In this document: piece after piece, positions 1 to 6,875 of the stretch
Position numbering within the stretch: the stretch's first letter is position 1
How the letters are laid out: each line of letters begins with the position of its first letter
NCBI GenBank assembly: GCA_019419405.1
Contig: DYAA01000140.1
Coordinates: 1-28,747 of the forward strand
DNA from: Collinsella sp.
Lineage (GTDB): Bacteria > Actinomycetota > Coriobacteriia > Coriobacteriales > Coriobacteriaceae
Reading direction: 5' to 3'
Length of the DNA: 28,747 bases
The notes under the pieces: generated by a model
What the model saw: only the letters and a program-made list of their open reading frames with translations
What the model was told of the DNA's origin: nothing
The model's database searches: none
Translations under genes and position numbers: made by a program

Positions 1-800
1 CCCGCCGGCAACGAAGGTCCCAACTGTGCCAGCGCCTCGGTCAGGCGCAGGAAGACCAGACCGTTGACGGCAATGAGGCCGAGCTTTTTACCCGCATAGT
101 CACGCATGGTCTCGTCCAAGCGGCCGATGCCCGTGGCGCCACCGTCGGCCAGGGTGACGACCTCGCCCGCAAGGCCGCGTCGCGATAGCTCGTCGGTAAA
201 GGCCTCGGCGCGCTCGCGACGGACGGGGCTGTCGTCGCTTGCCTCGGTGAGCAGGCGCAAGCGCTCGCTGCCAGCGGCGACCAAGGCGTCTACCAAGCCG
301 GCGACCAGCTCACGGTTGTTAGATGTCACCAAGTCGATACCGCCGTCGGCAACATCGCGGTCGAGCAGCACAACGGGTAGGCGTCCCGCTGCCGCGGCGA
401 TCGCCTCGTCATTGCCTCCGCAGGTGTTGACGACCAGGCCGTCCACGCCGGCATCGATAAGTCTGGTGAGCGACTCCGCTTCCTTGGCGGGGTCGTTGCC
501 GCTAATGGCCGTCATGAGCGAGCAGCCGCGCGCGGCGGCGCTGGCGGAAAGCCCTTCGAGCATGGCGCTGGAGAACGGGTTGGCGATGTCGGCCAAGATT
601 ACGCCGATGAGGTTGGTGCGCGAGCTGCGCAGATTGCGTGCGGCGGCACGTGGGCGATAGCCGGTGCGCTCGATAACCGCCGCGATGCGAGCGCGGGTTT
701 CCTCGGTCATCTGCCCGGGGCGGTTATTGAGATAGCGCGAGACCGTGGCCGGACTCACGCCCGCCTCGGCGGCAATGTCCTTGATTCTCATCTGCGCCAT
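1..800 (-). CDS. LacI-family transcriptional regulator (C-terminus cut by window edge)
   Basis: DNA-binding repressor of the LacI/GalR type, probably controlling a sugar-use locus outside the window. The visible protein starts MAQMRIKDIAAEAGVSPATV, the family's N-terminal helix-turn-helix, followed by the hinge region and a periplasmic-binding-protein-like sensor domain (motifs IGVILADIANPF and VDGLVVNT). About 266 codons are present, and the frame stays open to base 1, so roughly the last quarter of a typical 330-340 residue protein is missing. The ATG at 800 was chosen; an in-frame ATG at 791 is the alternative. The effector cannot be told from what is visible. The 124 bp upstream, before the 3' end of the GntR gene, contain an AT-rich stretch (840-860) that could hold the promoter. 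Confidence 0.93.
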   Translation of the reverse strand, partial: MAQMRIKDIAAEAGVSPATVSRYLNNRPGQMTEETRARIAAVIERTGYRPRAAARNLRSSRTNLIGVILADIANPFSSAMLEGLSASAAARGCSLMTAISGNDPAKEAESLTRLIDAGVDGLVVNTCGGNDEAIAAAAGRLPVVLLDRDVADGGIDLVTSNNRELVAGLVDALVAAGSERLRLLTEASDDSPVRRERAEAFTDELSRRGLAGEVVTLADGGATGIGRLDETMRDYAGKKLGLIAVNGLVFLRLTEALAQLGPSLPA

Positions 801-924
801 AGCGCACCCCGTTTCCCAATTGTCAGCAGTCTGAGCCATTTTAGGCATTTTTTAAAATACTCGGTTGCAAAACGCTGTAGGTGAGCAGTATCGTTTTTGC
901 GTCTCGAGCAGATGCGGTGATGGG

Positions 925-1617
925 CTAGATAGACGAGTCTTTAGGTAGCTCGAAATAGTCGGGATGCAAGGCGATAACCGGGCCCTGCTCCTCGGGCATC
1001 AGATGCAGGTGCGTCTCTGCCAGATAGCTCGCCGTGTCGGTATCGCCCCTCTTAATGGCCTCGAGAATCCGGCGATGCTGTCGACGAATTGGCTCCCAAT
1101 CTAGGTCCTGCGACACCATACGCAACCAGTTGTATCGCTCAAAGTGCGTATTGACGCTCTTCATCCAATCCCACAACATATGGCGGCCGGCGATCTCAAA
1201 ACACGTCTCATGGAACAGGTTGTCCAGGTCAAAGAAACGACGCGTTTCGCTATGGTCGAGCGACTCGGACTCGGCAAGAATCTGCTCGAGCCGATGCTTT
1301 TGCTCGGGCGAAGCGGCCGAACAGCATTTTATGAGTACGCTTCTTTCGAGTTTCTCGCGCAAGAAACAGGCATTCTCAGCGTGTTCCATGCTGATCTTAG
1401 AGACGTAGGTGCCGCTCTTGGGACGCGTTTCCACCAGCTCCTGCTCGCGCAGGCGCACAAAGGACTCGCGAATGGGCGTGCGCCCGATTCCCGTCTCCTT
1501 TTCCAGACCAATCGCCGAAAGGCGCGTGCCGGGCTTGAGCTCGGCATAGATGATCTTGGAGCGCAATGCGTTGTATGCCTGATCTTGCAGGCTCTGATAA
1601 TGCTGGTGCTGTTCCAT
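925..1617 (-). CDS. GntR-family regulator with FCD domain
   Basis: Transcriptional regulator of the FadR/GntR branch. A winged helix occupies about residues 8-75 (motif GIGRTPIRESFVRLREQELV, typical of GntR). An all-alpha FCD ligand-binding domain follows at about 85-215. The metal/ligand residues usual in FCD proteins are present: Asp132 and His136 in DLDNLFH, His181 in RRQHRRILEAI, His203 in ETHLHLM. I start at ATG 1617 because GAGG lies five bases upstream of it; the longer frame from 1656 lacks a ribosome site. That gives 230 residues, normal for the family. These regulators often respond to organic or sugar acids, but no target operon is adjacent, so the ligand is unknown. Confidence 0.93.
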   Translation of the reverse strand: MEQHQHYQSLQDQAYNALRSKIIYAELKPGTRLSAIGLEKETGIGRTPIRESFVRLREQELVETRPKSGTYVSKISMEHAENACFLREKLERSVLIKCCSAASPEQKHRLEQILAESESLDHSETRRFFDLDNLFHETCFEIAGRHMLWDWMKSVNTHFERYNWLRMVSQDLDWEPIRRQHRRILEAIKRGDTDTASYLAETHLHLMPEEQGPVIALHPDYFELPKDSSI

Positions 1618-1751
1618 AAAGCCCTCGGATGAAGCCCACGGTTTTTCGAATATCATCCGTAATACTATCGCATCGACACGCCCCAGCTCCCAATCAGTCT
1701 TTTTGGGACGGGGCTCTTTTAGCTACCCTGGCCCGCAGATCGGCCCCCCTT

Positions 1752-1911
1752 GCCACAAAAGTGGCCCATCTACTACGTTAACACGGATAGCCTCGGCCAT
1801 ACCGAAAACCGTGAAAACAAAACCGCAGGTAGATAGCTTGTCGATTTTCGAAAAAACCGACTATGGTTGACCCCTGCGGCTTAAACGTAGTAGATAGGCC
1901 CTTTTCGTGGC
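1752..1911. repeat. 160-bp element with ~30-bp terminal inverted repeats
   Basis: The left end, from GCCACAAAAGTGGCCCATC onward, matches the reverse complement of the right end (GCCACGAAAAGGGCCTATC onward). Both then continue with TACTACGTT and AA. The match runs about 30 bases with two or three single-base gaps and a few substitutions. A second pair lies inside: CCGCAGG near 1843 and CCTGCGG near 1873. There is no open reading frame of note. It looks like a non-coding hairpin or MITE-like repeat in a 540-bp gene-free stretch. No target-site duplication is obvious. Confidence 0.6.
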
Positions 1912-1954
1912 GCAGCACTACTGCACCCCAAATTGGCACCCCGAGCCTGTTATA

Positions 1955-1978
1955 AGTTGCTGTGAAATACGGACGGTT
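1955..1978 (+). repeat. Isolated half-copy of the arm found in the kdp-flanking repeats
   Basis: AGTTGCTGTGAAATACGGAC plus GGTT differs at two of 24 positions from the reverse complement of the right arm of the repeat at 6131-6256. No opposite arm is present nearby, so this is a decayed or solo half of that hairpin element. Confidence 0.5.
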
Positions 1979-2006
1979 GATAATCAAGGGTTGAAAATCA
2001 AGGCGC

Positions 2007-2068
2007 GCTATACGGCTTGCTATATCTCACTATACTTTGCTGTACGTCGCTGTACTTTGCTTTAACTT
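2007..2068 (+). repeat. Degenerate ~10-bp phased tandem repeat
   Basis: About six imperfect units of 9-12 bases follow one another: GCTATACGG.., GCTATATCTCA, CTATACTTT, GCTGTACGTC, GCTGTACTTT, GCTTTAACTT. The period is close to one helical turn. It lies between two hairpin elements in the gene-free stretch 1618-2157. No function is known to me. Confidence 0.4.
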
Positions 2069-2106
2069 GACAATAATCGGCCCGTTACCATCCGGGATAT
2101 AACGGA

Positions 2107-2130
2107 CCCCAAGCCAACGCTGGCTTGGGG
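2107..2130 (-). terminator. Hairpin after the AlbA_2 regulator
   Basis: CCCCAAGCCA and TGGCTTGGGG form a perfect 10-bp stem with loop ACGC, 28 bases past the stop of the gene on the minus strand. The following T-tract is weak (GTCCGTTATAT), so termination efficiency is uncertain. Confidence 0.6.
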
Positions 2131-2157
2131 CCCGTCTTGTACCATGGCTCTTTTGGA

Positions 2158-3411
2158 CTATGAGCGCTCGTATTTCGTGGCCCGCCCGGTTCCCTGCCTT
2201 ACGATTGCATTCCGTTCAAGCAGAGATTCGAGTGCCGCCAACGTCCGCATGCGGCTCAGCCCCGTCTGTTTTTCAATCTCGCTTCGCGACATAATTCGCC
2301 CGCCCGACAAGGCCTTGAGAACCTGGACCTCTTCCTCGGACCCTTCAAAGGCATCGGTAACGGGCAATGTGACGGCCACCATGCCGCCGCGAACATCAAA
2401 AATTGGTTGATTGATCGAATCGCGATAGGCACGTCTAATGCGCGCGATTCCCGTACCAAATTTCTCGATGTAATCCAGCTTTAAGAAGGCCTCTGCAACG
2501 ATGGGGTTTCTGAGCACGGATATCTGCCCATACAGGTATTGTTCCGTCGTCAACCCGGCGGGCAGCGATCCAGGGGAGGTCACAACGACACGATCATCGT
2601 ACAGGGCAATTTGAACGTTCGCTCGAACGTCCCACGTCCGATGCACCAAAGCGTTTGCAACAGCTTCGCGGAATGCCTCAAGAGGAATTCGATCGGTTTG
2701 GACGCGCTCCATCCCTTCGATACGCTCATAACGGTAGTAGCGTGCAAACATAGCCACCGCCCTGTCCGCCTGCTCAATTGCGGATACATTTGTCGCCGCC
2801 TCGCGATCCAAGATCACATCCTCGGTATCGCCAAAACGGACGCAGTCGATGCCTGGAAAATCATTCTTATCCGCTAAAATCGCCGCGGCATTGGTATAGC
2901 CATCCTTGCCGAGCAAGCGGAGCGTACGCATGATATCCGGCGTTAGCTCGGAAATGCCGAGGTGTTCAACACACTTATGCTCGAGCGTATGAAAGCCCAA
3001 GTCCTGGCGAGCCGACGTGAGCGCGTCGAACGTCACGTTGCTGCCTTCGAGCGTCAGCCTGCCATACTCAAACCGGTCGACCTCCACCGTTGCCGAATCG
3101 TTTCGTCTGTAGGCCTTTCCCTTGCTTCGATAGGGTTTGTCCTGTCCCTCATAAACCGTAAGGATTACGGTCCCGTGTTTCTCATCGGACTCGAGCGCGT
3201 AACGGGGAGCGGGATCCAAGCTGTCATTAATCATGTTCTCAATGCGGAGACACTCTGCGACCGGATCTGCAAGGCCGACAGCCACGCCCTCGTCATCAAC
3301 GCCAAACTCAATCTTGCCCGTCCCGTAGTTTGCATAGGCGCTCACCGTTTTAAGAAACGTCGGCGTAACGCTTTCCTTGTATTCGACTGTAGGGCTCTCT
3401 CTAACAACCAT
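2158..3411 (-). CDS. AlbA_2 (Schlafen-like) domain transcriptional regulator / ATP-binding protein
   Basis: Predicted DNA-binding regulator of the family often labelled 'ATP-binding protein' or 'RecG-like helicase', although no helicase domain is present. Residues about 1-115 are an AlbA_2 domain (starts VVRESPTVEYKES; then GKIEFGVDDEG and YRSKGKAYRRND). Residues about 190-345 are the HATPase_c_4-like region (EAFREAVANALVHRTW, SPGSLPAGL, RNPIVAEAF, IEKFGTGIARIRRA). The last ~55 residues are a winged helix (RSEIEKQTGLSRMRTLAALE). I start at ATG 3411, which has GAGGGG nine bases upstream; the upstream ATG at 3438 would leave almost no leader after the -10 box. The gene stands alone behind three dyad operators, which suggests autoregulation. 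The ligand and other targets are unknown. Confidence 0.85.
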   Translation of the reverse strand: MVVRESPTVEYKESVTPTFLKTVSAYANYGTGKIEFGVDDEGVAVGLADPVAECLRIENMINDSLDPAPRYALESDEKHGTVILTVYEGQDKPYRSKGKAYRRNDSATVEVDRFEYGRLTLEGSNVTFDALTSARQDLGFHTLEHKCVEHLGISELTPDIMRTLRLLGKDGYTNAAAILADKNDFPGIDCVRFGDTEDVILDREAATNVSAIEQADRAVAMFARYYRYERIEGMERVQTDRIPLEAFREAVANALVHRTWDVRANVQIALYDDRVVVTSPGSLPAGLTTEQYLYGQISVLRNPIVAEAFLKLDYIEKFGTGIARIRRAYRDSINQPIFDVRGGMVAVTLPVTDAFEGSEEEVQVLKALSGGRIMSRSEIEKQTGLSRMRTLAALESLLERNAIVRQGTGRATKYERS

Positions 3412-3448
3412 ATGCACAATCCCCTCGTTTCGTACCATTCATAACCGT

Positions 3449-3454
3449 ATTATA
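3449..3454 (-). promoter_or_regulatory. -10 box of the AlbA_2 regulator promoter
   Basis: A consensus TATAAT reads on the minus strand about 38 bases before the chosen start codon. The -35 region is poor and the spacer is filled by the first dyad operator, consistent with a promoter under direct control. Confidence 0.5.
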
Positions 3455-3456
3455 AG

Positions 3457-3580
3457 ACGAAAACCGTTTGCGTACTGATTTATATAAGACGCAAACTGTT
3501 TTCGTCTTGATTTGCGTACGGAATTAAGACGCATAATTTCGCTTTCGTATGGCTCAATACCGGACGCAGACTGTTTTCGT
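3457..3580. promoter_or_regulatory. Three 17-bp dyad operators upstream of the AlbA_2 regulator
   Basis: Three odd-centred palindromes of consensus ACGNAAACNGTTTNCGT occur: 3457-3473 (ACGAAAACCGTTTGCGT), 3489-3505 (ACGCAAACTGTTTTCGT) and 3564-3580 (ACGCAGACTGTTTTCGT). Centres are 32 and 75 bp apart, close to three and seven helical turns. The first abuts the TATAAT. More degenerate half-sites (AAGACG, TTTCGT) lie between the second and third. This is the arrangement expected of a cooperative repressor or activator; the most likely protein is the adjacent gene product. Confidence 0.65.
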
Positions 3581-3607
3581 CTGTCAATACGTCTGAAATC
3601 CAAACGA

Positions 3608-3643
3608 AAAGAGCCCCGAGCTCGTATGAACTCGGGGCTCTTT
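3608..3643. terminator. Bidirectional intrinsic terminator
   Basis: AAAGAGCCCCGAG and CTCGGGGCTCTTT form a perfect 13-bp stem with a 10-base loop, with A and T runs on opposite sides. It stands between the AlbA_2 promoter region and the FCD pseudogene, and may be left over from a gene now lost. Confidence 0.75.
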
Positions 3644-3660
3644 GTGCCGCACATCTATGA

Positions 3661-3940
3661 GAGGAAAAATTTGATGCGTACGGGCGCTACCCCATGAAGC
3701 CGCCCTGGGATGGCGGCAACCTCGCCGTTACCCGTCTGATGGGTGTGCTCAAGGCATCCGTTCCCCTCTTTATCGACGTAACGGGCAAAAAAGTTCGTCG
3801 AGGAGACCATCCGCACGCACCACGGTGTGGCCGACGCCATTGAGACGCGCAACCCCACCGCCGCTCACGATGCGATGTATCTGCACCTGGTCTACAACCG
3901 CAATATGATTGCGGAAGGCACACAAACAAAAGGCATTTAA
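3661..3940 (+). pseudogene. 5'-truncated, frameshifted GntR-type FCD domain
   Basis: Only the C-terminal part of an FCD ligand-binding domain remains. The first frame reads ..PPWDGGNLAVTRLMGVLKAS..LFIDVTGKK. At a run of six A (3787-3792) the homology moves by one base to FVEETIRTHHGVADAIETRN, AHDAMYLHLVYNR and a TAA at 3938-3940. Dropping one A restores a continuous FCD helix pattern, with the usual H..I..AI...D...A...M..HL spacing. No winged-helix N-terminus is present; a stop (TGA at 3658) and a terminator lie directly upstream. It is not a copy of the GntR protein at 925-1617, whose sequence differs. The fragment is presumably non-functional. Confidence 0.75.
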
Positions 3941-3960
3941 GGCTCGACAATAATCTTTCT

Positions 3961-3999
3961 TTGATAAAACGCAGGCAGCGAGCGCTTGCGTTTTATCAA
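3961..3999. terminator. Perfect 13-bp inverted repeat after the FCD pseudogene
   Basis: TTGATAAAACGCA and TGCGTTTTATCAA are perfect complements around a 13-base loop, 20 bases after the pseudogene stop. It could be the old terminator of that gene, or an operator. Confidence 0.5.
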
Positions 4000-4009
4000 A
4001 TGGTGCAAT

Positions 4010-4056
4010 GGGGTCAGGTTTACATGCATCAACTTAGCGCAAAGTAACCTGGCCCC
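4010..4056 (-). terminator. Inverted repeat after the FMN/FAD oxidoreductase gene
   Basis: GGGGTCAGGTTTAC (4010-4023) pairs with GTAACCTGGCCCC (4044-4056) with one bulge and one wobble. It lies 18 bases past the stop of the minus-strand reductase gene. There is no T-tract, so it may be a repeat element rather than a true terminator. Confidence 0.4.
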
Positions 4057-4074
4057 CATGCGCCAAGGGGTTGA

Positions 4075-6024
4075 CTAGAGTTCGCAGGCGATCTTGTAGC
4101 CATCGCCGATAGCGTCGCGGATGTTGCCGCACTTGTTGGCATCGCCCAGCACGTGGGTGGCAACACCGGCTGCAGCCAGGTCGTCAGCCAGCTTGGTATT
4201 GGGACGATAGCCCATGGCAAGCACCAGCGTATCGGCATCGGCGATGGTGTGGATCTGGCCATCCTTTTCGTACGAGATGGTGTCCTCGGTGATCTCGGTC
4301 ACCTTGGCCTCGGTCAGTACGTGAACGCCCTTGGAGAGCATGCGCGTGATGAGCACCGCGCGACCGGCGCCGCCCTCGTTAGCGGCAAGCGTCTTGGTCA
4401 TCTCGATGACGGTGACGTCGCGATTGGCCGGCGACAGGTCGTTGACCAGCGGGGCCAGGTAGTCGGCCGTCTCGCAACCGACGGTTCCGCCGCCGACGAT
4501 GACGATCTTCTTGCCCGGGAAGGCCTTGCCGCCCAGCAGGTCGTCAGCCGTCATAACCTGCTTAAAGCCCTGCATAAAGGTCGGAGCGATGGGCTCGGCG
4601 CCATAAGCCAGGACAACCTCGTAGCCCGCGTAATCGCGCTGAATGTCCTCGGCAGAAAGCTCGGTACCAAAGGCGCATGTGACACCTGCCTCGGCCAGGC
4701 GACGGTACTGATACTTGATCACGCGCGTGAGCTCCTGCTTTGCCGGCGGAACGGCCGCAATGCGCATCTCGCCGCCCGGCTCGTCCTGCTTATCCACGAG
4801 CACCACGTTATGGCCGCGCTTGGCGGCAATGTAGGCTGCCTCCATGCCCGCAGGACCAGCGCCCACAACGAGCACGTTCTTGGCCTCGGCGGCAGGCTCG
4901 TAGCCGGCCTCGTCGCGCTCCACGTCCGGGTTGACGGTGCAGGAAATGCGCTTGCCAAACATAATGCCGTTCAGGCAGCGCAGACAACCGATGCAGGGAC
5001 GGATCTCGTCGGCGTTGCCGGCAGCCGCCTTATTGCAGAACTCGGCATCGCACAGATTGGCGCGGCCCATCATGCAGATGTCGGCGGCACCGTCCTCGAT
5101 CAGTTCCTCGGCAATCCATGCCTCATTGATGCGGCCGACCGTGGCAACGGGAATGTTCACGTGCTTTTTGATCTTGCGCGAGCAGGCGGCGTGCGAAGCC
5201 TGCTGCGTGCCGGCGGCGGGAATGGCAGAGCCGCGCTTGATGGTGGTACCGCCCGATACGTGAATCATGTCGACGCCAGCCTTCTCCAAGCGGCGCGAGA
5301 CGTAGATCATGTCGTTGAGGGTCAGACCGCCATCGGTGTACTCGTCGCCCGAGATACGGACGTCGATGATAAAGTCCTTGCCGCAGCGCTCGCGAATCTC
5401 GGCGATGACCTCGAGCAAGAAGCGCATACGGGCGTCAAGCGAGCCGCCGTACTCATCGGTACGCTTGTTATAGAGCGGGGTCAAAAAGCCGCCGAGCATG
5501 CCGTGGGCGTGTGCCGCATGGACCTCGACGCCATCGACGCCGGCCTTCTGCATACGCACGGCAGCGTCGCCGAACTGATGCGTGAGCTCGTGGATCTCGT
5601 CAACCGTGATGGGGCGCGGTGCCTCGCGGGCATAGGACGGGCCCACAAAGGACGGGGCGATGAGGCGTGGCGTGCCCGGAATGTTAAAGGCCATGTAGGC
5701 GGGGTGGAAAAGCTGCGGCATGATCTTGCAGCCGTACTCGTGGACGGCTGCGGCGAGCTTTTCCCAGCCGGGGATAAACGTGTCGTCGTAGCAGCACATG
5801 TCACCCGGCAGATAGGTATAGGTTGGCTCGACCGTCACGACCTCGGTGATGATCAGGCCCACGCCGCCCTTGGCACGGGCGCGATAATGATCGACCAAAT
5901 CGTCGGTCACATAGCCATGATCGGCCAGGTTGGTAGACACCGGCGGCATAAAGACGCGGTTCTTGACCTCGGTCGTACCGACCTTGATCGGGCTAAAGAG
6001 CATCGGGTAGGCGGAGGACTCCAT
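4075..6024 (-). CDS. FMN/[4Fe-4S]/FAD oxidoreductase (2,4-dienoyl-CoA reductase / enoate reductase family)
   Basis: Cytoplasmic NAD(P)H-dependent reductase of the old-yellow-enzyme superfamily, predicted to reduce an activated C=C bond; the substrate is not predictable here. Residues about 1-335 are the FMN TIM barrel (FSPIKVGTTEVKNRVFMPPV, GVEVHAAHAHGML, YNKRTDEYGGSL). Cys344, Cys347, Cys350 and Cys362 form the iron-sulfur motif. GAGPAG (388-393) binds FAD, and IVGGGTVGCETADYL binds the nicotinamide nucleotide. ATG 6024 has GAAAGGAA upstream and gives 649 residues, near the family norm; the frame could extend to 6111 without a ribosome site. The VHAAHAHG segment differs from E. coli FadH and resembles clostridial enoate and bile-acid reductases, but that alone does not support calling it baiCD or baiH. 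It is monocistronic. Confidence 0.9.
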   Translation of the reverse strand: MESSAYPMLFSPIKVGTTEVKNRVFMPPVSTNLADHGYVTDDLVDHYRARAKGGVGLIITEVVTVEPTYTYLPGDMCCYDDTFIPGWEKLAAAVHEYGCKIMPQLFHPAYMAFNIPGTPRLIAPSFVGPSYAREAPRPITVDEIHELTHQFGDAAVRMQKAGVDGVEVHAAHAHGMLGGFLTPLYNKRTDEYGGSLDARMRFLLEVIAEIRERCGKDFIIDVRISGDEYTDGGLTLNDMIYVSRRLEKAGVDMIHVSGGTTIKRGSAIPAAGTQQASHAACSRKIKKHVNIPVATVGRINEAWIAEELIEDGAADICMMGRANLCDAEFCNKAAAGNADEIRPCIGCLRCLNGIMFGKRISCTVNPDVERDEAGYEPAAEAKNVLVVGAGPAGMEAAYIAAKRGHNVVLVDKQDEPGGEMRIAAVPPAKQELTRVIKYQYRRLAEAGVTCAFGTELSAEDIQRDYAGYEVVLAYGAEPIAPTFMQGFKQVMTADDLLGGKAFPGKKIVIVGGGTVGCETADYLAPLVNDLSPANRDVTVIEMTKTLAANEGGAGRAVLITRMLSKGVHVLTEAKVTEITEDTISYEKDGQIHTIADADTLVLAMGYRPNTKLADDLAAAGVATHVLGDANKCGNIRDAIGDGYKIACEL

Positions 6025-6130
6025 ACAGGGTTCCTTTCGTTTGAGCCGCTCGGCGGCAGTTGCTAACGTACCTATCGTATCAGCAACCGCCATATCTGCA
6101 CTCGCTCGCACTCCTCACCTTCAATCCCAA

Positions 6131-6256
6131 CCCTCACAAAAAAGTTGCGGTGGAATACGGAGTAGATAAGGCCTTTGACAGCTAAAACAGTCCGTATTTC
6201 ACCGCAACTGATGGGCGGGGTGGAATTGAGGGCTCAGATAGTCAGTCATGCCCTCA
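6131..6256 (-). repeat. Copy A of the ~125-bp direct repeat flanking the kdp cluster
   Basis: This segment aligns without a gap to 14541-14666. By hand count there are about 13 differences in about 120 positions, all transitions. It combines a hairpin (6143-6209) with about 45 bp that, on the minus strand, read like a decayed gene end (EGMTDYLSP). It lies 17 bp past the kdpC stop. Confidence 0.8.
6143..6209 (-). terminator. Hairpin terminator of the kdpFABC operon, inside repeat copy A
   Basis: AGTTGCGGTGGAATACGGA (6143-6161) pairs with TCCGTATTTCACCGCAACT (6191-6209) at 18 of 19 positions, with the remaining pair a wobble or mismatch. On the minus strand the stem is followed by TTTTTT, as expected for an intrinsic terminator downstream of kdpC. 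Confidence 0.65.
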
Positions 6257-6272
6257 TCCGCCACTCCCTCAC

Positions 6273-6863
6273 CTACAGCGCGCCGTCCAGCATAAGGTTC
6301 ACCTTGAGCACGTTAACCGTGGGCTCGCCGAACACGCCGAGGAAACGGCCCTTGGTGCACGCGGCGATGATGTCGCGCACCTCGTCCTTACTTTTGCCCG
6401 TGGCCTTGGCAAGGCGCGGGACCTGGTACTCGGCGGCATCCGGAGAGATCTCCGGGTCGAGGCCGGACCCCGAACACGTCACCAGGTCGACGGGCACAGC
6501 GTCCATATCGGCATCGGGGTTGGCAGCGCGGATCTTCTTCACGCGCGCGTCCACAAGCTGCCGATACTCCTCACTCGCCGGGGACAGGTTGGACGGGGCA
6601 CCATACGCCATGAGCTCGCCGTCTTCGCCTTCGACAATCGACACGTTCTGGATGCGGCCCCACATGTGGTCCTCGTCCTCGAAGTTCTGGCCGATGAGCT
6701 CGGAGCCCACAACCTTGCCGTCGACCGTAATGAGCGAACCGTTCGCCTGATACGGGAACGCAACCTGGGCGATGCCGGTCACGACGAGCGTATAGCCCAG
6801 GCCGCAGACAACGGTAAACAGCGCGAACACGCCCAGTGCGCGCGATGCAACACCTTTGAACAT
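6273..6863 (-). CDS. kdpC: KdpC, potassium-transporting ATPase subunit C
   Basis: Single-pass membrane subunit that stabilises the KdpFABC complex and assists K+ and ATP handling. One N-terminal membrane helix is visible (about residues 8-30: ALGVFALFTVVCGLGYTLVV), then the extracytoplasmic domain with family motifs NGSLITVDGKVVGSELIGQ, YRQLVDARV, PDADMDAVPVDLVTCSGSGL and DPEISPDAAEYQVPRLA. ATG 6863 is preceded by GGAGG seven bases upstream; the ATG at 6875 lies in that ribosome site and is rejected. That gives 196 residues, normal for KdpC. It starts 12 bp after kdpB and is the last gene of the operon. Confidence 0.97.
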   Translation of the reverse strand: MFKGVASRALGVFALFTVVCGLGYTLVVTGIAQVAFPYQANGSLITVDGKVVGSELIGQNFEDEDHMWGRIQNVSIVEGEDGELMAYGAPSNLSPASEEYRQLVDARVKKIRAANPDADMDAVPVDLVTCSGSGLDPEISPDAAEYQVPRLAKATGKSKDEVRDIIAACTKGRFLGVFGEPTVNVLKVNLMLDGAL

Positions 6864-6875
6864 ACAAACCTCCAC

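Noticed and set aside
4075..6024. Naming the oxidoreductase as bile-acid BaiCD/BaiH
   Set aside because: Family-level likeness is real, but no other bai genes are nearby and many substrates are known for this family.
4153..6066. 637-codon open frame on the + strand opposite the FMN/FAD oxidoreductase
   Set aside because: The minus-strand protein has clear cofactor motifs from end to end. The opposite frame is Gly/Val/Leu/His-rich mirror translation without a ribosome site.
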